A stretch of DNA of 64,000 nucleotides, taken from assembly GCF_030730905.1 (NCBI RefSeq), contig NZ_JAVAMP010000001.1, forward strand, positions 496,001 to 560,000, read 5' to 3'. This document shows, piece after piece, positions 27,301 to 35,574 of this stretch. Positions within the stretch are counted from its first letter, which is position 1. Each line of letters opens with the position of its first letter. The stretch is from Chengkuizengella axinellae (GTDB taxonomy: Bacteria; Bacillota; Bacilli; Paenibacillales; KCTC-33759). The position numbers and the translations under genes are program-made. A model generated the notes under the pieces. The model had not been told where the DNA came from, did no database searches, and saw only the letters and a program-made list of their open reading frames with translations.

Positions 27301-28533
27301 ATGGAATCTGTTATATCCAACAATTATATTTTGAAAAATGGAGTCTCAATAAAAAATAGGATTCTTAAGAGTGCTATGAGTGAGGCATTAGGAAATCATC
27401 AATATCTTCCTACTGAAGGTTTATACCGATTGTATGAGCAATGGGCAGATGGCGGTACAGGGCTCTTAATTACAGGAAATGTCATGATAGATCGAAAAGC
27501 ACTGGGAGAGCCTAGAAACGTAGTTGTAGAAGATGATAAGGTATTGCCTTTCCTTGAAAAATGGGCTGAAAAAGGAACAAAAAACAATACACAGCTTTGG
27601 ATGCAATTAAATCATCCAGGAAAACAAGCGTTTAAAGGTGCTGTCAAAGAGTCTGTGGCTCCTTCTGCTATTCCTTTTGAAGGAAAAATCAGTCGTTTCT
27701 TTCATAAACCTAGAGAAATGAAAAAAGAAGAAATCGTTGATTCAATCAAACGTTTTGGATACAGCGCACTGCTTGCAAAAAAGTCTGGATTTACAGGAGT
27801 ACAAATACATGGGGCACACGGATATTTAATTAGCCAATTTTTATCTCCGAGACATAATCAAAGAAAGGATGAATGGGGGGGAGATATTAATGGGAGAATG
27901 AAGTTTCTTATTGAAATTTATAGAGAAATAAGAAAACAAACAGGTGAATCTTTTCCAATTAGTGTTAAGTTGAACTCAGCTGATTTTATGAAAGCTGGAT
28001 TTACCGAAGATGAGTCCATTTATACAGCACTGATGCTGGAAAAAGAAGGGGTTGATTTGTTAGAGATATCTGGTGGAACATATGAAAGCTCTCCAATGGC
28101 AAAAATGAACCAAAAGAGCAGCACAAAAATAAGAGAAGCTTATTTTATGGACTACGCGGAAAAACTTCGTCAAACTGTGAAAATACCACTTTGTGTTACA
28201 GGGGGATTTCGTTCTGTAACCGGAATGGAAAATGCCTTGAATTCAAATGCAATGGATTTTGTAGGATTAGCGCGCCCATTAGCTATATATCCTGACTTGC
28301 CCAACCTTTTTGCAAATCAATCCATCAATGAGATTCGTATTGATCAAAGGAAAACGGGTATACGATTTATAGATGAGTTGGGGATGCTTGAAATAACTTG
28401 GTATGCACAACAGTTGAGAAGGTTAGCTAAAGGGAGGAAAACAAGGCCTCAATACCCTGTTATTTTTTCATTTTTGCAAGCATTAGCTAAAAATGGGAAG
28501 GAAATATTCATTAAGCAACGTTCTGGTATATAA
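27301..28533 (+). CDS. NADH:flavin oxidoreductase, Old Yellow Enzyme family (410 aa)
   Basis: A TIM-barrel flavoenzyme. Visible features are KNRILKSAMSEALG near the N-terminus, WMQLNHPGKQA (flavin contact), GVQIHGAHGYLISQFLSPRHNQRKDEWGGDINGRMKFLIEIYREIR (the family hallmark, with the substrate-binding His pair) and VGLARPLAIYPDLP. It reduces activated double bonds such as enones. It lacks the C-terminal iron-sulfur and NAD domains of larger relatives. The ATG overlaps the stop of an 11-codon ORF that starts at 27266, probably by chance. Confidence 0.88.
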   Translation: MESVISNNYILKNGVSIKNRILKSAMSEALGNHQYLPTEGLYRLYEQWADGGTGLLITGNVMIDRKALGEPRNVVVEDDKVLPFLEKWAEKGTKNNTQLWMQLNHPGKQAFKGAVKESVAPSAIPFEGKISRFFHKPREMKKEEIVDSIKRFGYSALLAKKSGFTGVQIHGAHGYLISQFLSPRHNQRKDEWGGDINGRMKFLIEIYREIRKQTGESFPISVKLNSADFMKAGFTEDESIYTALMLEKEGVDLLEISGGTYESSPMAKMNQKSSTKIREAYFMDYAEKLRQTVKIPLCVTGGFRSVTGMENALNSNAMDFVGLARPLAIYPDLPNLFANQSINEIRIDQRKTGIRFIDELGMLEITWYAQQLRRLAKGRKTRPQYPVIFSFLQALAKNGKEIFIKQRSGI

Positions 28534-28619
28534 ATACAGCTTCAAAAGAAGTTTGCTTTTAAATTCATTAAGTGGTATAGTTAATTTAAATCATTTACAA
28601 ATATAATACAGATTTAATT

Positions 28620-28677
28620 AAGCTGTAACTTTTAAGGAGATAGCAGAGTTGAATCTTCTTAAAAGTTGCAGCTTTTT
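28620..28677 (+). terminator. Terminator after the OYE gene
   Basis: AGCTGTAACTTTTAAG and CTTAAAAGTTGCAGCT pair over 16 bases (one G-U), loop 21, then TTTTT. Confidence 0.8.
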
Positions 28678-28746
28678 AGATGGTTTATATAGCTAGATGA
28701 TTAATTATGAATATGTACTTAAGGTATATTTAGGAGGATTTTTTAA

Positions 28747-28947
28747 ATGCAAAACGGTACTGTAAAATGGTTTAATGCTGACAAAGGTTTCGGTTTTATC
28801 GAAGTTGAAGGTGGAGACGATGTATTCGTACATTTCTCAGCTATTACTGGTGAAGGTTTCAAAACTTTAGAAGAAGGTCAAGCAGTTTCTTTCGACGTAG
28901 AAGAAGGAAGCCGTGGACCACAAGCTGTTAACGTAGTAAAAAAATAA
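28747..28947 (+). CDS. Cold-shock protein, CspA/CspB family (66 aa)
   Basis: A complete OB-fold RNA chaperone: [22 protein letters not shown] (RNP1 KGFGFI) and DVFVHFSAI (RNP2), ending PQAVNVVKK. It binds single-stranded RNA and DNA and prevents secondary structure in the cold. Preceded by TTTAGGAGG with good spacing and followed by a strong terminator. Length and residues are fully typical. Confidence 0.96.
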   Translation: MQNGTVKWFNADKGFGFIEVEGGDDVFVHFSAITGEGFKTLEEGQAVSFDVEEGSRGPQAVNVVKK

Positions 28948-29013
28948 AGATAAATAGCGATAATCGCTTTTAAGCATATTTATTTCATATCTAACGTTAC
29001 AACAAAGCAAATG

Positions 29014-29050
29014 AAAGTTCCCACTAGTTATTCTAGTGGGGACTTTTTTT
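29014..29050 (+). terminator. Terminator after the cold-shock gene
   Basis: AAGTTCCCACTAG pairs with CTAGTGGGGACTT, then seven T. Its CCCACTAG core resembles the sigK terminator at 35303. Confidence 0.9.
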
Positions 29051-29179
29051 ACATTTTCCACACAGAGAGTGAACCTCTCTCTATATTGTCTTCATTTTCT
29101 CAGGATATTTTTACGTCCACCTTACAAATTATTCATACATCCCATAACCATTTTTGGTACATTTATATAGAAAGAATAG

Positions 29180-29213
29180 AATCAGAGTTAGTTATACATA
29201 ATTAACTCTGATT
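29180..29213 (+). promoter_or_regulatory. Leader hairpin upstream of the lamin-tail protein
   Basis: AATCAGAGTTA and TAACTCTGATT form eleven perfect pairs around a 12-base loop, 27 bases before the start codon. No T run, so it is more likely an mRNA leader structure or operator than a terminator. Confidence 0.4.
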
Positions 29214-29240
29214 AAAATTACTCATATGGGAGAGTGTTCT

Positions 29241-31355
29241 ATGTTTTTTCAATTAAAGGAGAAAAAGAAATGGTACTCATTTTTCATTATTTTTGTGTTA
29301 TTATTTTCCCTCTTACTTGTGAATCTACAAAGCTTAGCAGAAGGACCAGACGATTTAGCTCCAGAAATTGTAGCTAGAGGACAAATTAATGGTAAGTCCG
29401 TTTTATTTGACAACACCCACGGTCAAACAGCTGGAGCTGCTGATTGGGTAATTGATGGGGCGTTTTCTGATTTTGCAAATGCTATTGCTGATCATGGCTA
29501 TTATGTAAAAGAATTGAGAACTTCATCACCCATTACATACGATGATTTAAGTGCTTATGATGTGTTTGTTATTCCTGAGGCTAATATTCCTTACAAAATT
29601 TCTGAACAAAATGCAATGGTTCAGTATGTTCAAGATGGAGGAAGTATATTCTTCATTTCTGATCATTACAACGCAGACCGCAATAAAAATAGATGGGATG
29701 CTTCTGAAATTTTTAACGGGTATCGACGAGGTGCTTGGGGTGAACCCACAAAGGGAATGACTTTTGAAGAGGCAAATTCTCAAGCTATGGAAAATGTAAA
29801 TAGTTCAGATTGGTTAGCTAATCATTTTGGTGTCCGATTTCGTTACAATGCAATTGGAGATGTCACTGCAAATCTTATTGTAGCTCCCGAACAATCATTT
29901 GGAATTACAGAAGGAGTGCAGGGTGTGGCAATGCATGCTGGATCTACATTAGCGATCATTGATGAAACGAAAGCAAAGGGCATTGTGTATCTTCCTCAAA
30001 CGAACGCTGCTTGGAATTATGCAGTAGATCAAGGGGTTTATAATGAAGGTGGAGTGGCAGAAGGACCCTATGCTGCAATATCTAAGCTAGGTTTAGGAAA
30101 GGCTGCATTTATTGGAGATTCATCCCCTGTAGAGGATATTACACCTAAGTATGTCAGAGAGGAAAATGGTCAATCCAAACGAACATACGATGGTTTTTTA
30201 GAGCAAGATGATGCAACATTGCTTGTGAATATCATCGATTGGTTATCTGTAAAAGAAAATTATTCTAAATTGAATGAAGTACCTGGTTTACAGTTGGATG
30301 AACCGACTGTTCTATTAGACATGGAAAATCCTCAAAACTCAACTGAACCAGAAGTTGAACCGTGGGCGGCACCTGATGCTGGATATCACTGGTGGGATGC
30401 TTCGACATTTGCCCCTGGATCTTATGGATACGCTAATGTTTCAACTGATCCAACCCTAGATGGTGTCTTTTTCTCAGAATATATTGAAGGCAACAGTTAT
30501 AATAAAGCACTCGAGATTTATAATGGCTCAGGTCAAGATATCAATTTATCTGATTATTCGATTGAACTTTCAAATCTATCTACAGATATTTCATTAAGTG
30601 GTACATTGAAAAACGGAGACATATTTGTCATTTCACATTCAAATGCAGATCAAGCTCTATTGAACGTTTCAGATATGACAACATCAAATCTCTCCTTTAA
30701 TGGAGATGATTCCATAACATTAAAACAAAGCAATGAAATCATGGATGTGATTGGAGCTGCAGGTACACAATATGCAAAGGATATCACATTAGTTAGAAAT
30801 GAAGACATAACCTTTGGAACATCAATTTACAACAGTAATGAGTGGACAGCCTATCCAAGCAATACATTTGATGATTTAGGTACACATTCCGCTTTAAATA
30901 GTGGAGGGTCTCATCAGACGGGTACCTTATTCTTTTCTGAATATATTGAGGGTAGCAGCTATAATAAAGCCATTGAAATTTATAATGGTACTGGTCAAGA
31001 TATTAATCTTTCTAATGTTTTAATTGAATTGTCCAATATGTCCATATCCATTGCATTAAGTGGGATATTACAGAATGGGGATGTATTTGTTGTGTCACAT
31101 TCAAATGCAGATCAAAGTTTATTGAACGCAGCTGATATGATAACATCGAATCTCTCCTTTAATGGAGATGACGCCATTACATTAATACAAAATGGTGAAA
31201 TCATAGATGTGATTGGAGTTGCAGGTACACAATATGCAAAAGATACAACATTAATTAGGAATGAAAACATTGTTTCAGGTACATTAAGTTATGACATCAA
31301 TGAATGGATTGCACATCCAATCAATACGTTAAATTATATAGGATTTCATGATTGA
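29241..31355 (+). CDS. Secreted protein with two lamin-tail domains (704 aa)
   Basis: An N-terminal signal peptide (KKKWYSFFIIFVLLFSLLLVNLQSLAEG) targets it for secretion. Residues about 35-350 form a glutamine-amidotransferase-like domain: VLFDNTHGQTAGAADWVIDGAFSDFANAIADHGY, DVFVIPEANIPY and FISDHYNADRNK. Two lamin-tail domains follow at about 407-545 and 561-700, each starting FFSEYIEGxSYNKAxEIYNG. The two repeats are 154 codons apart and still alike in DNA, so the duplication is recent. Such domains usually mediate surface or DNA binding; the role here is unknown. Start at 29241 after GGGAGAG; the upstream ATG has no binding site. Confidence 0.8.
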   Translation: MFFQLKEKKKWYSFFIIFVLLFSLLLVNLQSLAEGPDDLAPEIVARGQINGKSVLFDNTHGQTAGAADWVIDGAFSDFANAIADHGYYVKELRTSSPITYDDLSAYDVFVIPEANIPYKISEQNAMVQYVQDGGSIFFISDHYNADRNKNRWDASEIFNGYRRGAWGEPTKGMTFEEANSQAMENVNSSDWLANHFGVRFRYNAIGDVTANLIVAPEQSFGITEGVQGVAMHAGSTLAIIDETKAKGIVYLPQTNAAWNYAVDQGVYNEGGVAEGPYAAISKLGLGKAAFIGDSSPVEDITPKYVREENGQSKRTYDGFLEQDDATLLVNIIDWLSVKENYSKLNEVPGLQLDEPTVLLDMENPQNSTEPEVEPWAAPDAGYHWWDASTFAPGSYGYANVSTDPTLDGVFFSEYIEGNSYNKALEIYNGSGQDINLSDYSIELSNLSTDISLSGTLKNGDIFVISHSNADQALLNVSDMTTSNLSFNGDDSITLKQSNEIMDVIGAAGTQYAKDITLVRNEDITFGTSIYNSNEWTAYPSNTFDDLGTHSALNSGGSHQTGTLFFSEYIEGSSYNKAIEIYNGTGQDINLSNVLIELSNMSISIALSGILQNGDVFVVSHSNADQSLLNAADMITSNLSFNGDDAITLIQNGEIIDVIGVAGTQYAKDTTLIRNENIVSGTLSYDINEWIAHPINTLNYIGFHD

Positions 31356-31395
31356 GAATGAATTAAGGTTCGGAGGAACTAGTTCTTTCTACAAA

Positions 31396-31443
31396 AGTAT
31401 ACATAATTTACTCTATAGTAGAATGAAGGAGTATACTATTTTT
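31396..31443 (+). terminator. Probable terminator after the lamin-tail gene
   Basis: AGTATAC and GTATACT pair outside, TACT and AGTA inside, followed by ATTTTT. Confidence 0.6.
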
Positions 31444-31486
31444 CGACGATTTTACCTCTTGCGAGTGATGTTTTGAAGGCGATGAA

Positions 31487-31531
31487 CTCCTAAAATATAA
31501 GTATAAAGTAATTGAATTCAAATTTTAGGAG
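31487..31531 (+). promoter_or_regulatory. Hairpin hiding the ribosome binding site of the DUF1102-like gene
   Basis: CTCCTAAAAT (31487-31496) pairs perfectly with ATTTTAGGAG (31522-31531), whose AGGAG is the ribosome binding site. Loop of 25 bases. Likely translational control. Confidence 0.6.
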
Positions 31532-31540
31532 ATGAAAAAA

Positions 31541-32107
31541 ATGAAAAAACCAATGTTATTAGTCATTGCACTACTTGCTCTATCTTCCGTTATGGCAGCA
31601 TTTGCCTTTACTAGCGCCACAATTGATAATGATGCTACTTTATCAGTAGTAAGCTCTGATGAATCATTAATTGCACTTATGCCTTATACTGAAGAAGATG
31701 AAGTTGCTGGAGTTAAAGACGGATTTGCATATATTGATGGTGGAAAATTGAAAATTGATCTTTCAAAAGGTCTTGGTGGTGAAGGGTTTGGTGTTCAGCC
31801 AAATAGTACGTTTGAATGGGGAAATTTATTTAAAGTTAGAAATAACTCAGAAGAAACGATCGAATTTAACATAACTAAAGAAGGCTGGGGATTTGATACA
31901 AAAGTGAACATATATTTACAAGGGCAAAATATTACGGCTGATAATGCTGATGTTCAAGAATTTTATTGGAGAAGTAATACTAGAAATGGAAAAGTGACTT
32001 TAGCTCCAGGAGAAGAAGCTAACATTTCTCTAAGCCTTGAAACTGAAGGTGGAGCACAATTAATTGAAAGAGAAGCTGAATTAACAGTAAACGCTACTGT
32101 AAAATAA
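31541..32107 (+). CDS. Secreted DUF1102/TasA-like protein (188 aa)
   Basis: A signal peptide (MKKPMLLVIALLALSSVMAAFAFTSA) is followed by a beta-rich domain with FGVQPNSTFEWGNLFKVRNNSEETIEFNI and later LAPGEEANISLSLETEGG. The pattern of short supplementary segments and N-terminal SVMAAFAF resembles DUF1102 and camelysin/TasA-type surface proteins. A related domain, FGIQPNSLYTWNELFKLKNNS, begins the protein at 51987. It may form surface fibres, but no SipW-type signal peptidase gene is nearby. The ATG at 31541 has correct spacing from AGGAG; the one at 31532 abuts it. Confidence 0.7.
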   Translation: MKKPMLLVIALLALSSVMAAFAFTSATIDNDATLSVVSSDESLIALMPYTEEDEVAGVKDGFAYIDGGKLKIDLSKGLGGEGFGVQPNSTFEWGNLFKVRNNSEETIEFNITKEGWGFDTKVNIYLQGQNITADNADVQEFYWRSNTRNGKVTLAPGEEANISLSLETEGGAQLIEREAELTVNATVK

Positions 32108-32124
32108 TATAGAACTTTTGAGAC

Positions 32125-32170
32125 AGGGTAATCCTAAAGTGAGCTGTCACTTTAGGATTACCCTAATTTT
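32125..32170 (+). terminator. Strong terminator after the DUF1102-like gene
   Basis: AGGGTAATCCTAAAGTGA and its exact complement form 18 pairs around GCTG, followed by AATTTT. Confidence 0.88.
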
Positions 32171-32180
32171 CATGAATAAG

Positions 32181-32209
32181 GTGACACCAGGATAAAATAA
32201 TAGTATAAT
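32181..32209 (+). promoter_or_regulatory. Consensus promoter for the MutS2-like gene leader
   Basis: GTGACA (32181-32186), a 17-base spacer and TATAAT (32204-32209). Eleven of twelve consensus bases match SigA. It would start RNA near 32216, just before the leader ORF. Confidence 0.75.
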
Positions 32210-32239
32210 AAATATGATAAACAATAAGGAGCTATATTT

Positions 32240-32263
32240 ATGAGTGGAGTCGTTCTTAACTAA
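32240..32263 (+). CDS. Seven-residue leader peptide MSGVVLN
   Basis: A tiny ORF directly downstream of a consensus promoter, with ribosome binding site TAAGGAG and an eight-base spacer. Its codons GTTCTTAACT (32252-32261) can pair with AGTTGAGAAC (32353-32362), so translation would change the folding of the leader. Very short ORFs of this kind control many genes for resistance to ribosome-targeting drugs by ribosome stalling. Translation is predicted, not shown. Confidence 0.6.
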   Translation: MSGVVLN

Positions 32264-32425
32264 TCGAAGTAAATAATGGATCAAAAACATGTTCTTATTT
32301 TTTGAAAAAATAAGAAGTTTATTTGAGTGTATTTTTTTGATCCTGTACTTTAAGTTGAGAACATTGGTATAGTTCGTTATTTATATACGTACGACACAAC
32401 TCTGTGCCAATAGCACAGTTTTTTT
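32252..32425 (+). promoter_or_regulatory. Structured leader and first terminator of the MutS2-like gene
   Basis: Nested stems: 32252-32261 with 32353-32362, AAGTA/TACTT (32267-32271 with 32346-32350), GGATCAAAAA/TTTTTGATCC (32278-32287 with 32334-32343) and TTCTTATTT/AAATAAGAA (32292-32300 with 32308-32316). Then comes terminator CTGTGC/GCACAG with seven T (32402-32425). ATTGGTA (32363-32369) can pair with TGCCAAT (32405-32411) and break that terminator. Confidence 0.6.
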
Positions 32426-32486
32426 GTGCTTTTTTGAGTGATGGTTTATTGAATCATCATGAAAAATCGAGAGTTTCGTACTTTTA

Positions 32487-32527
32487 AAAGACGGCAATGA
32501 ATCTTTGTTCATTGTCGTCTTTTTTTA
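32487..32527 (+). terminator. Second terminator directly before the MutS2-like gene
   Basis: AAAGACGGCAATGAA and TTCATTGTCGTCTTT form 15 pairs (one G-U), loop of six, T run to 32527. It lies only 18 bases before the ribosome binding site. GGTTTATTG (32443-32451) could pair with CAATGAATC (32495-32503) as an antiterminator. Confidence 0.8.
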
Positions 32528-32557
32528 TTTTTATTTTAAAAAATGGAGGGAAAAACA

Positions 32558-34492
32558 TTGAATCAACATATGTTTGAGAGTTTAGAATTTGAGAAAATAC
32601 AACAAGAAGTGATGAAATATGCTTTATCGGAGGAGGGTAAACAAAAGTTAGAAAAGCTTCAGCCATCCTTTAGTCTAAATGTGATCAAAAATGCTTTAGC
32701 AGAAATATCAGAAGCGAAAAAAATCTTAGTGAGAGGTTCAAGTGTACCCGTTCACAGCTTAAATGGAATGCAGCAGCTTATGGGAAGGTTAAACAAAGGT
32801 ATGATCTTACGTCCAGAGCATTTCACTCAATTTGTAGCATTTTTAGACAGCTTGCGAAAAATGCTGATCTTTATGAAAGACAAAGAGAGCTTAGCGCCTA
32901 GTGTAAGCTCATATGTATATTCCATTTCAGATTTTTCACATTTATATGAGGAAATGAACAGAAGTATACGAAACGGAAAAGTAGATGATAAAGCAAGTAA
33001 GGCTTTAAGTAAAATAAGAAAAAATATATTGGTTTTGGAAGCTGAAATGAAAGAACGAATAGAAAAGGTATTAAAATCTAAAAAATATGCTAAATTTATT
33101 CAAGAAAAGATCGTAAGTATTCGTGATGGACACTACGTCATTCCTGTGAGAAAAGAATATCGAAAGAATATCATTGGAGTAGTTTATGATACATCAGCTT
33201 CAGGTTCAACAGTATTTATTGAACCTGAAGAAGTAAGCAAATGTCATCAAGAATTACAATTGTTAAAGATTGATGAGCAATTAGAAGAGGAAAAAATATG
33301 CTCTATATTAACCAATTTAGTGGAACAATCAGAGCATGAATTAAATATAGCTATTGAGATGATGATACATTATGACGTTTTATTTGCAAAAGCAAAATAT
33401 AGTCAAGAAATTGATGGTATAGAGGTCTCCTTGAATGATGAAAAATTGATTAGTTTGAAAAATGCTAGACATCCGTTGTTAGGAAAGAGTGCTGTTCCTT
33501 TAAATGTAAGGATGGGTGAAACGTATGATGCATTAGTTATTACAGGTCCAAATACCGGAGGGAAAACGGTAACGATAAAAACCGTCGGATTGCTGACCCT
33601 TATGACACAATGTGGTTTGCATATCCCTGTAGAAAAAGGAAGTCAGCTAAGTATTTTTAATCAAATTTTAGTGGATATTGGAGATGGCCAAAATATAGAG
33701 CAGTCACTTAGTACTTTTTCATCTCGTATAAAAAATATTATTGAAATCTTAACCAACACAAATGATACGACGCTTGTATTGATTGATGAATTAGGTTCAG
33801 GTACAGACCCTGGGGAAGGAATGGGACTAGCGGTTGCCATTTTAGAAGAATTATATAAAAAGGGAGCGATTGTCTTTGCAACAACTCACTACAGTGAGAT
33901 CAAAGATTTTGCTTCCAATCATGAAGGATTTGAAAATGGGTCTATGGATTTTGATTCTGATACTTTAAAGCCTAAATATCGATTAATCATTGGTAAAGGT
34001 GGCGACTCTCAGGCATTTCATATCGCTTTAAGTTTAGGTATGCATCCAAAATTAATTGAGAAAGCACATCTGATCACATATAAAGAAAAGAAATATTATG
34101 AATCAAATGCATCAGGAACTAGAGAGTGGAGAAATCAGGAAAGACAACTAGCATCAACAAAACGTTTTAAAAATAAAACAAATAAAAAACAAAAAAGGAA
34201 GGTGGTTGAATCCCCTCAATTTAAAATTGGCGACAATGTCTTTATCCCTCATCTGAAGCAATACGGGATTGTTTATAAACCAGCAGATGAAGTGGGGAAT
34301 GTTGTGTTGATGGTCAAGGGAGAAAAGAAGGTAATGAATCATAAACGAATCAAAATGCACATTGAAGCTGCAGAACTTTACCCTGAAAATTATGATTTTG
34401 ACATCATATTTGAAACAAAAGAAAATCGCAAAAAAAGAAATGAACTCAGTCGGAAACATGTTGAGGGTTTAACGATTGAATATGAGGAATGA
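32558..34492 (+). CDS. MutS2-like ATPase lacking the Smr nuclease domain (644 aa)
   Basis: The MutS2 core and lever region (residues about 1-310) is followed by the ATPase with Walker A ITGPNTGGKTVTIKTVG, Walker B LVLIDELGSGTDPGEG and ATTHYSEIKDF. A KOW-like segment (FKIGDNVFIPHLKQYGIVYKP) follows. Canonical MutS2 is about 785 residues and ends in a Smr domain; here the protein stops after about 40 further residues with no Smr motif. Bacillus MutS2 detects collided ribosomes and splits them using its ATPase. TTG start after GGAGGG. A leader ORF and two terminators precede it, suggesting induction by translation stress (inference). Confidence 0.85.
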   Translation: MNQHMFESLEFEKIQQEVMKYALSEEGKQKLEKLQPSFSLNVIKNALAEISEAKKILVRGSSVPVHSLNGMQQLMGRLNKGMILRPEHFTQFVAFLDSLRKMLIFMKDKESLAPSVSSYVYSISDFSHLYEEMNRSIRNGKVDDKASKALSKIRKNILVLEAEMKERIEKVLKSKKYAKFIQEKIVSIRDGHYVIPVRKEYRKNIIGVVYDTSASGSTVFIEPEEVSKCHQELQLLKIDEQLEEEKICSILTNLVEQSEHELNIAIEMMIHYDVLFAKAKYSQEIDGIEVSLNDEKLISLKNARHPLLGKSAVPLNVRMGETYDALVITGPNTGGKTVTIKTVGLLTLMTQCGLHIPVEKGSQLSIFNQILVDIGDGQNIEQSLSTFSSRIKNIIEILTNTNDTTLVLIDELGSGTDPGEGMGLAVAILEELYKKGAIVFATTHYSEIKDFASNHEGFENGSMDFDSDTLKPKYRLIIGKGGDSQAFHIALSLGMHPKLIEKAHLITYKEKKYYESNASGTREWRNQERQLASTKRFKNKTNKKQKRKVVESPQFKIGDNVFIPHLKQYGIVYKPADEVGNVVLMVKGEKKVMNHKRIKMHIEAAELYPENYDFDIIFETKENRKKRNELSRKHVEGLTIEYEE

Positions 34493-34535
34493 AATTTGTG
34501 TTCACGAATAAAATTTATTTCCTTCGTACTTGCAC

Positions 34536-34560
34536 AAATAACTAATCGCTCTCATAAAAT
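34536..34560 (+). promoter_or_regulatory. Possible SigE-type promoter of sigK
   Basis: AAATAA and CATAAAAT (34553-34560) resemble a SigE promoter; the -10 fits well, the -35 spacing is short. Confidence 0.35.
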
Positions 34561-34594
34561 ATAACATTCTCTTCTTATGTGGGGGTGTAGCAAA

Positions 34595-35299
34595 ATGCCA
34601 GGTTTCTTTGCGGCGTTAGCGTTGTTTGCTAAAGAGTTAGTGTTTTTTGTATCGTACGTAAAAAACAATGCTTTTCCCCAGCCCTTAGCCGAAAAAGATG
34701 AAGCCAAACATTTACGTTTAATGGCAGAAGGTCATCAAGAATCAAGAAACATTCTCATCGAGCACAATTTGCGATTAGTTGCTCACATTGTTAAGAAGTT
34801 TGATAATACTGGTGAAGATATTGAGGATTTAATTTCGATTGGAACGATTGGTTTAATCAAAGCAATTGAAAGTTATAAACCGAATAAGGGAACGAAATTA
34901 GCTACTTTCTCGGCTCGTTGTATAGAAAATGAGATATTGATGCACCTTCGTTCCTTAAAGAAAACAAGAAAGGATGTATCTCTCCAAGATCCCATCGGTA
35001 CGGATAAAGAGGGAAACGAAATTACACTGATAGATATCCTAGGAACAGAATCGGACGAAGTAGTGGATAAAGTACAACTAAAAATAGAAAAAAGCAAAAT
35101 ATACAGCAATCTACATATCCTAGACGATCGAGAGCGAGAAGTAATTAAAGGCAGATTCGGATTGATTAAAGGTGGAGAAGAACTTACACAAAGAGAGATT
35201 GCTAAAGATTTAGGTATATCCAGATCGTATGTATCAAGAATTGAAAAGAGAGCATTAATGAAGTTATTTCATGAATTCTATAGAGTGAAAAAGTTATAA
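34595..35299 (+). CDS. sigK: RNA polymerase sporulation sigma factor SigK (234 aa)
   Basis: Starts [31 protein letters not shown], the SigK pro-sequence and linker. Region 2 is [40 protein letters not shown] and region 4 [25 protein letters not shown]. It directs late mother-cell transcription (coat, cortex, lysis) after removal of the N-terminal pro-sequence. The gene is continuous, so no skin-type element interrupts it, in contrast to Bacillus subtilis 168. The ATG at 34595 follows GGGGGTG; the frame opens six codons earlier. Confidence 0.93.
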   Translation: MPGFFAALALFAKELVFFVSYVKNNAFPQPLAEKDEAKHLRLMAEGHQESRNILIEHNLRLVAHIVKKFDNTGEDIEDLISIGTIGLIKAIESYKPNKGTKLATFSARCIENEILMHLRSLKKTRKDVSLQDPIGTDKEGNEITLIDILGTESDEVVDKVQLKIEKSKIYSNLHILDDREREVIKGRFGLIKGGEELTQREIAKDLGISRSYVSRIEKRALMKLFHEFYRVKKL

Positions 35300-35302
35300 A
35301 TG

Positions 35303-35335
35303 ATCCCCACTAGTTAAGCTGGTGGGGATTTTTTT
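35303..35335 (+). terminator. Terminator after sigK
   Basis: ATCCCCACTAG pairs with CTGGTGGGGAT (one G-U), then seven T. Confidence 0.9.
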
Positions 35336-35420
35336 GTGCTTTAAGAACACAGTCTTCGTCTATATGGCTCGACAATCGACCAGTTTTCTTTATAAGAATA
35401 AGAATTTATAAGTTTTTAAC

Positions 35421-35511
35421 AAATTCAAAGTTTCAACAAAAAATACCTTTAATGAAGGATTCGACAACATCTCCGAGAGACTCGGCTAGGAGTTTTTGTT
35501 CAAGGTACATC
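35421..35511 (+). repeat. Dispersed repeat family 2, copy 3
   Basis: AAATTCAAAGTTTCAACAAA, then CTCCGAGAGA (35471-35480, part of a CCGAG/CTCGG hairpin), then TTTTTGTTCAAGGTACATC. The outer arms can pair imperfectly. Confidence 0.6.
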
Positions 35512-35574
35512 CAGTATTTGGACAAGCAGTAGGTAGAGAAAGTTTAAATCAAAATTCATGTAATAATTTCACAT

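Noticed and set aside
27266..27301. 11-codon ORF ending in the start codon of the OYE gene as a further leader peptide
   Set aside because: AAGGA directly touches its ATG, and no alternative RNA structures or terminator accompany it.
29011..29205. 64-codon ORF after the cold-shock gene
   Set aside because: Begins within the csp terminator stem and has no binding site.
34154..34459. 101-codon ORF antisense to the MutS2-like gene
   Set aside because: Phe-rich translation typical of an antisense frame of a Lys-rich coding sequence.
32558..34492. Housekeeping MutS2
   Set aside because: About 140 residues shorter than usual, no Smr domain and an attenuator-type leader; though without the rest of the genome this cannot be excluded.
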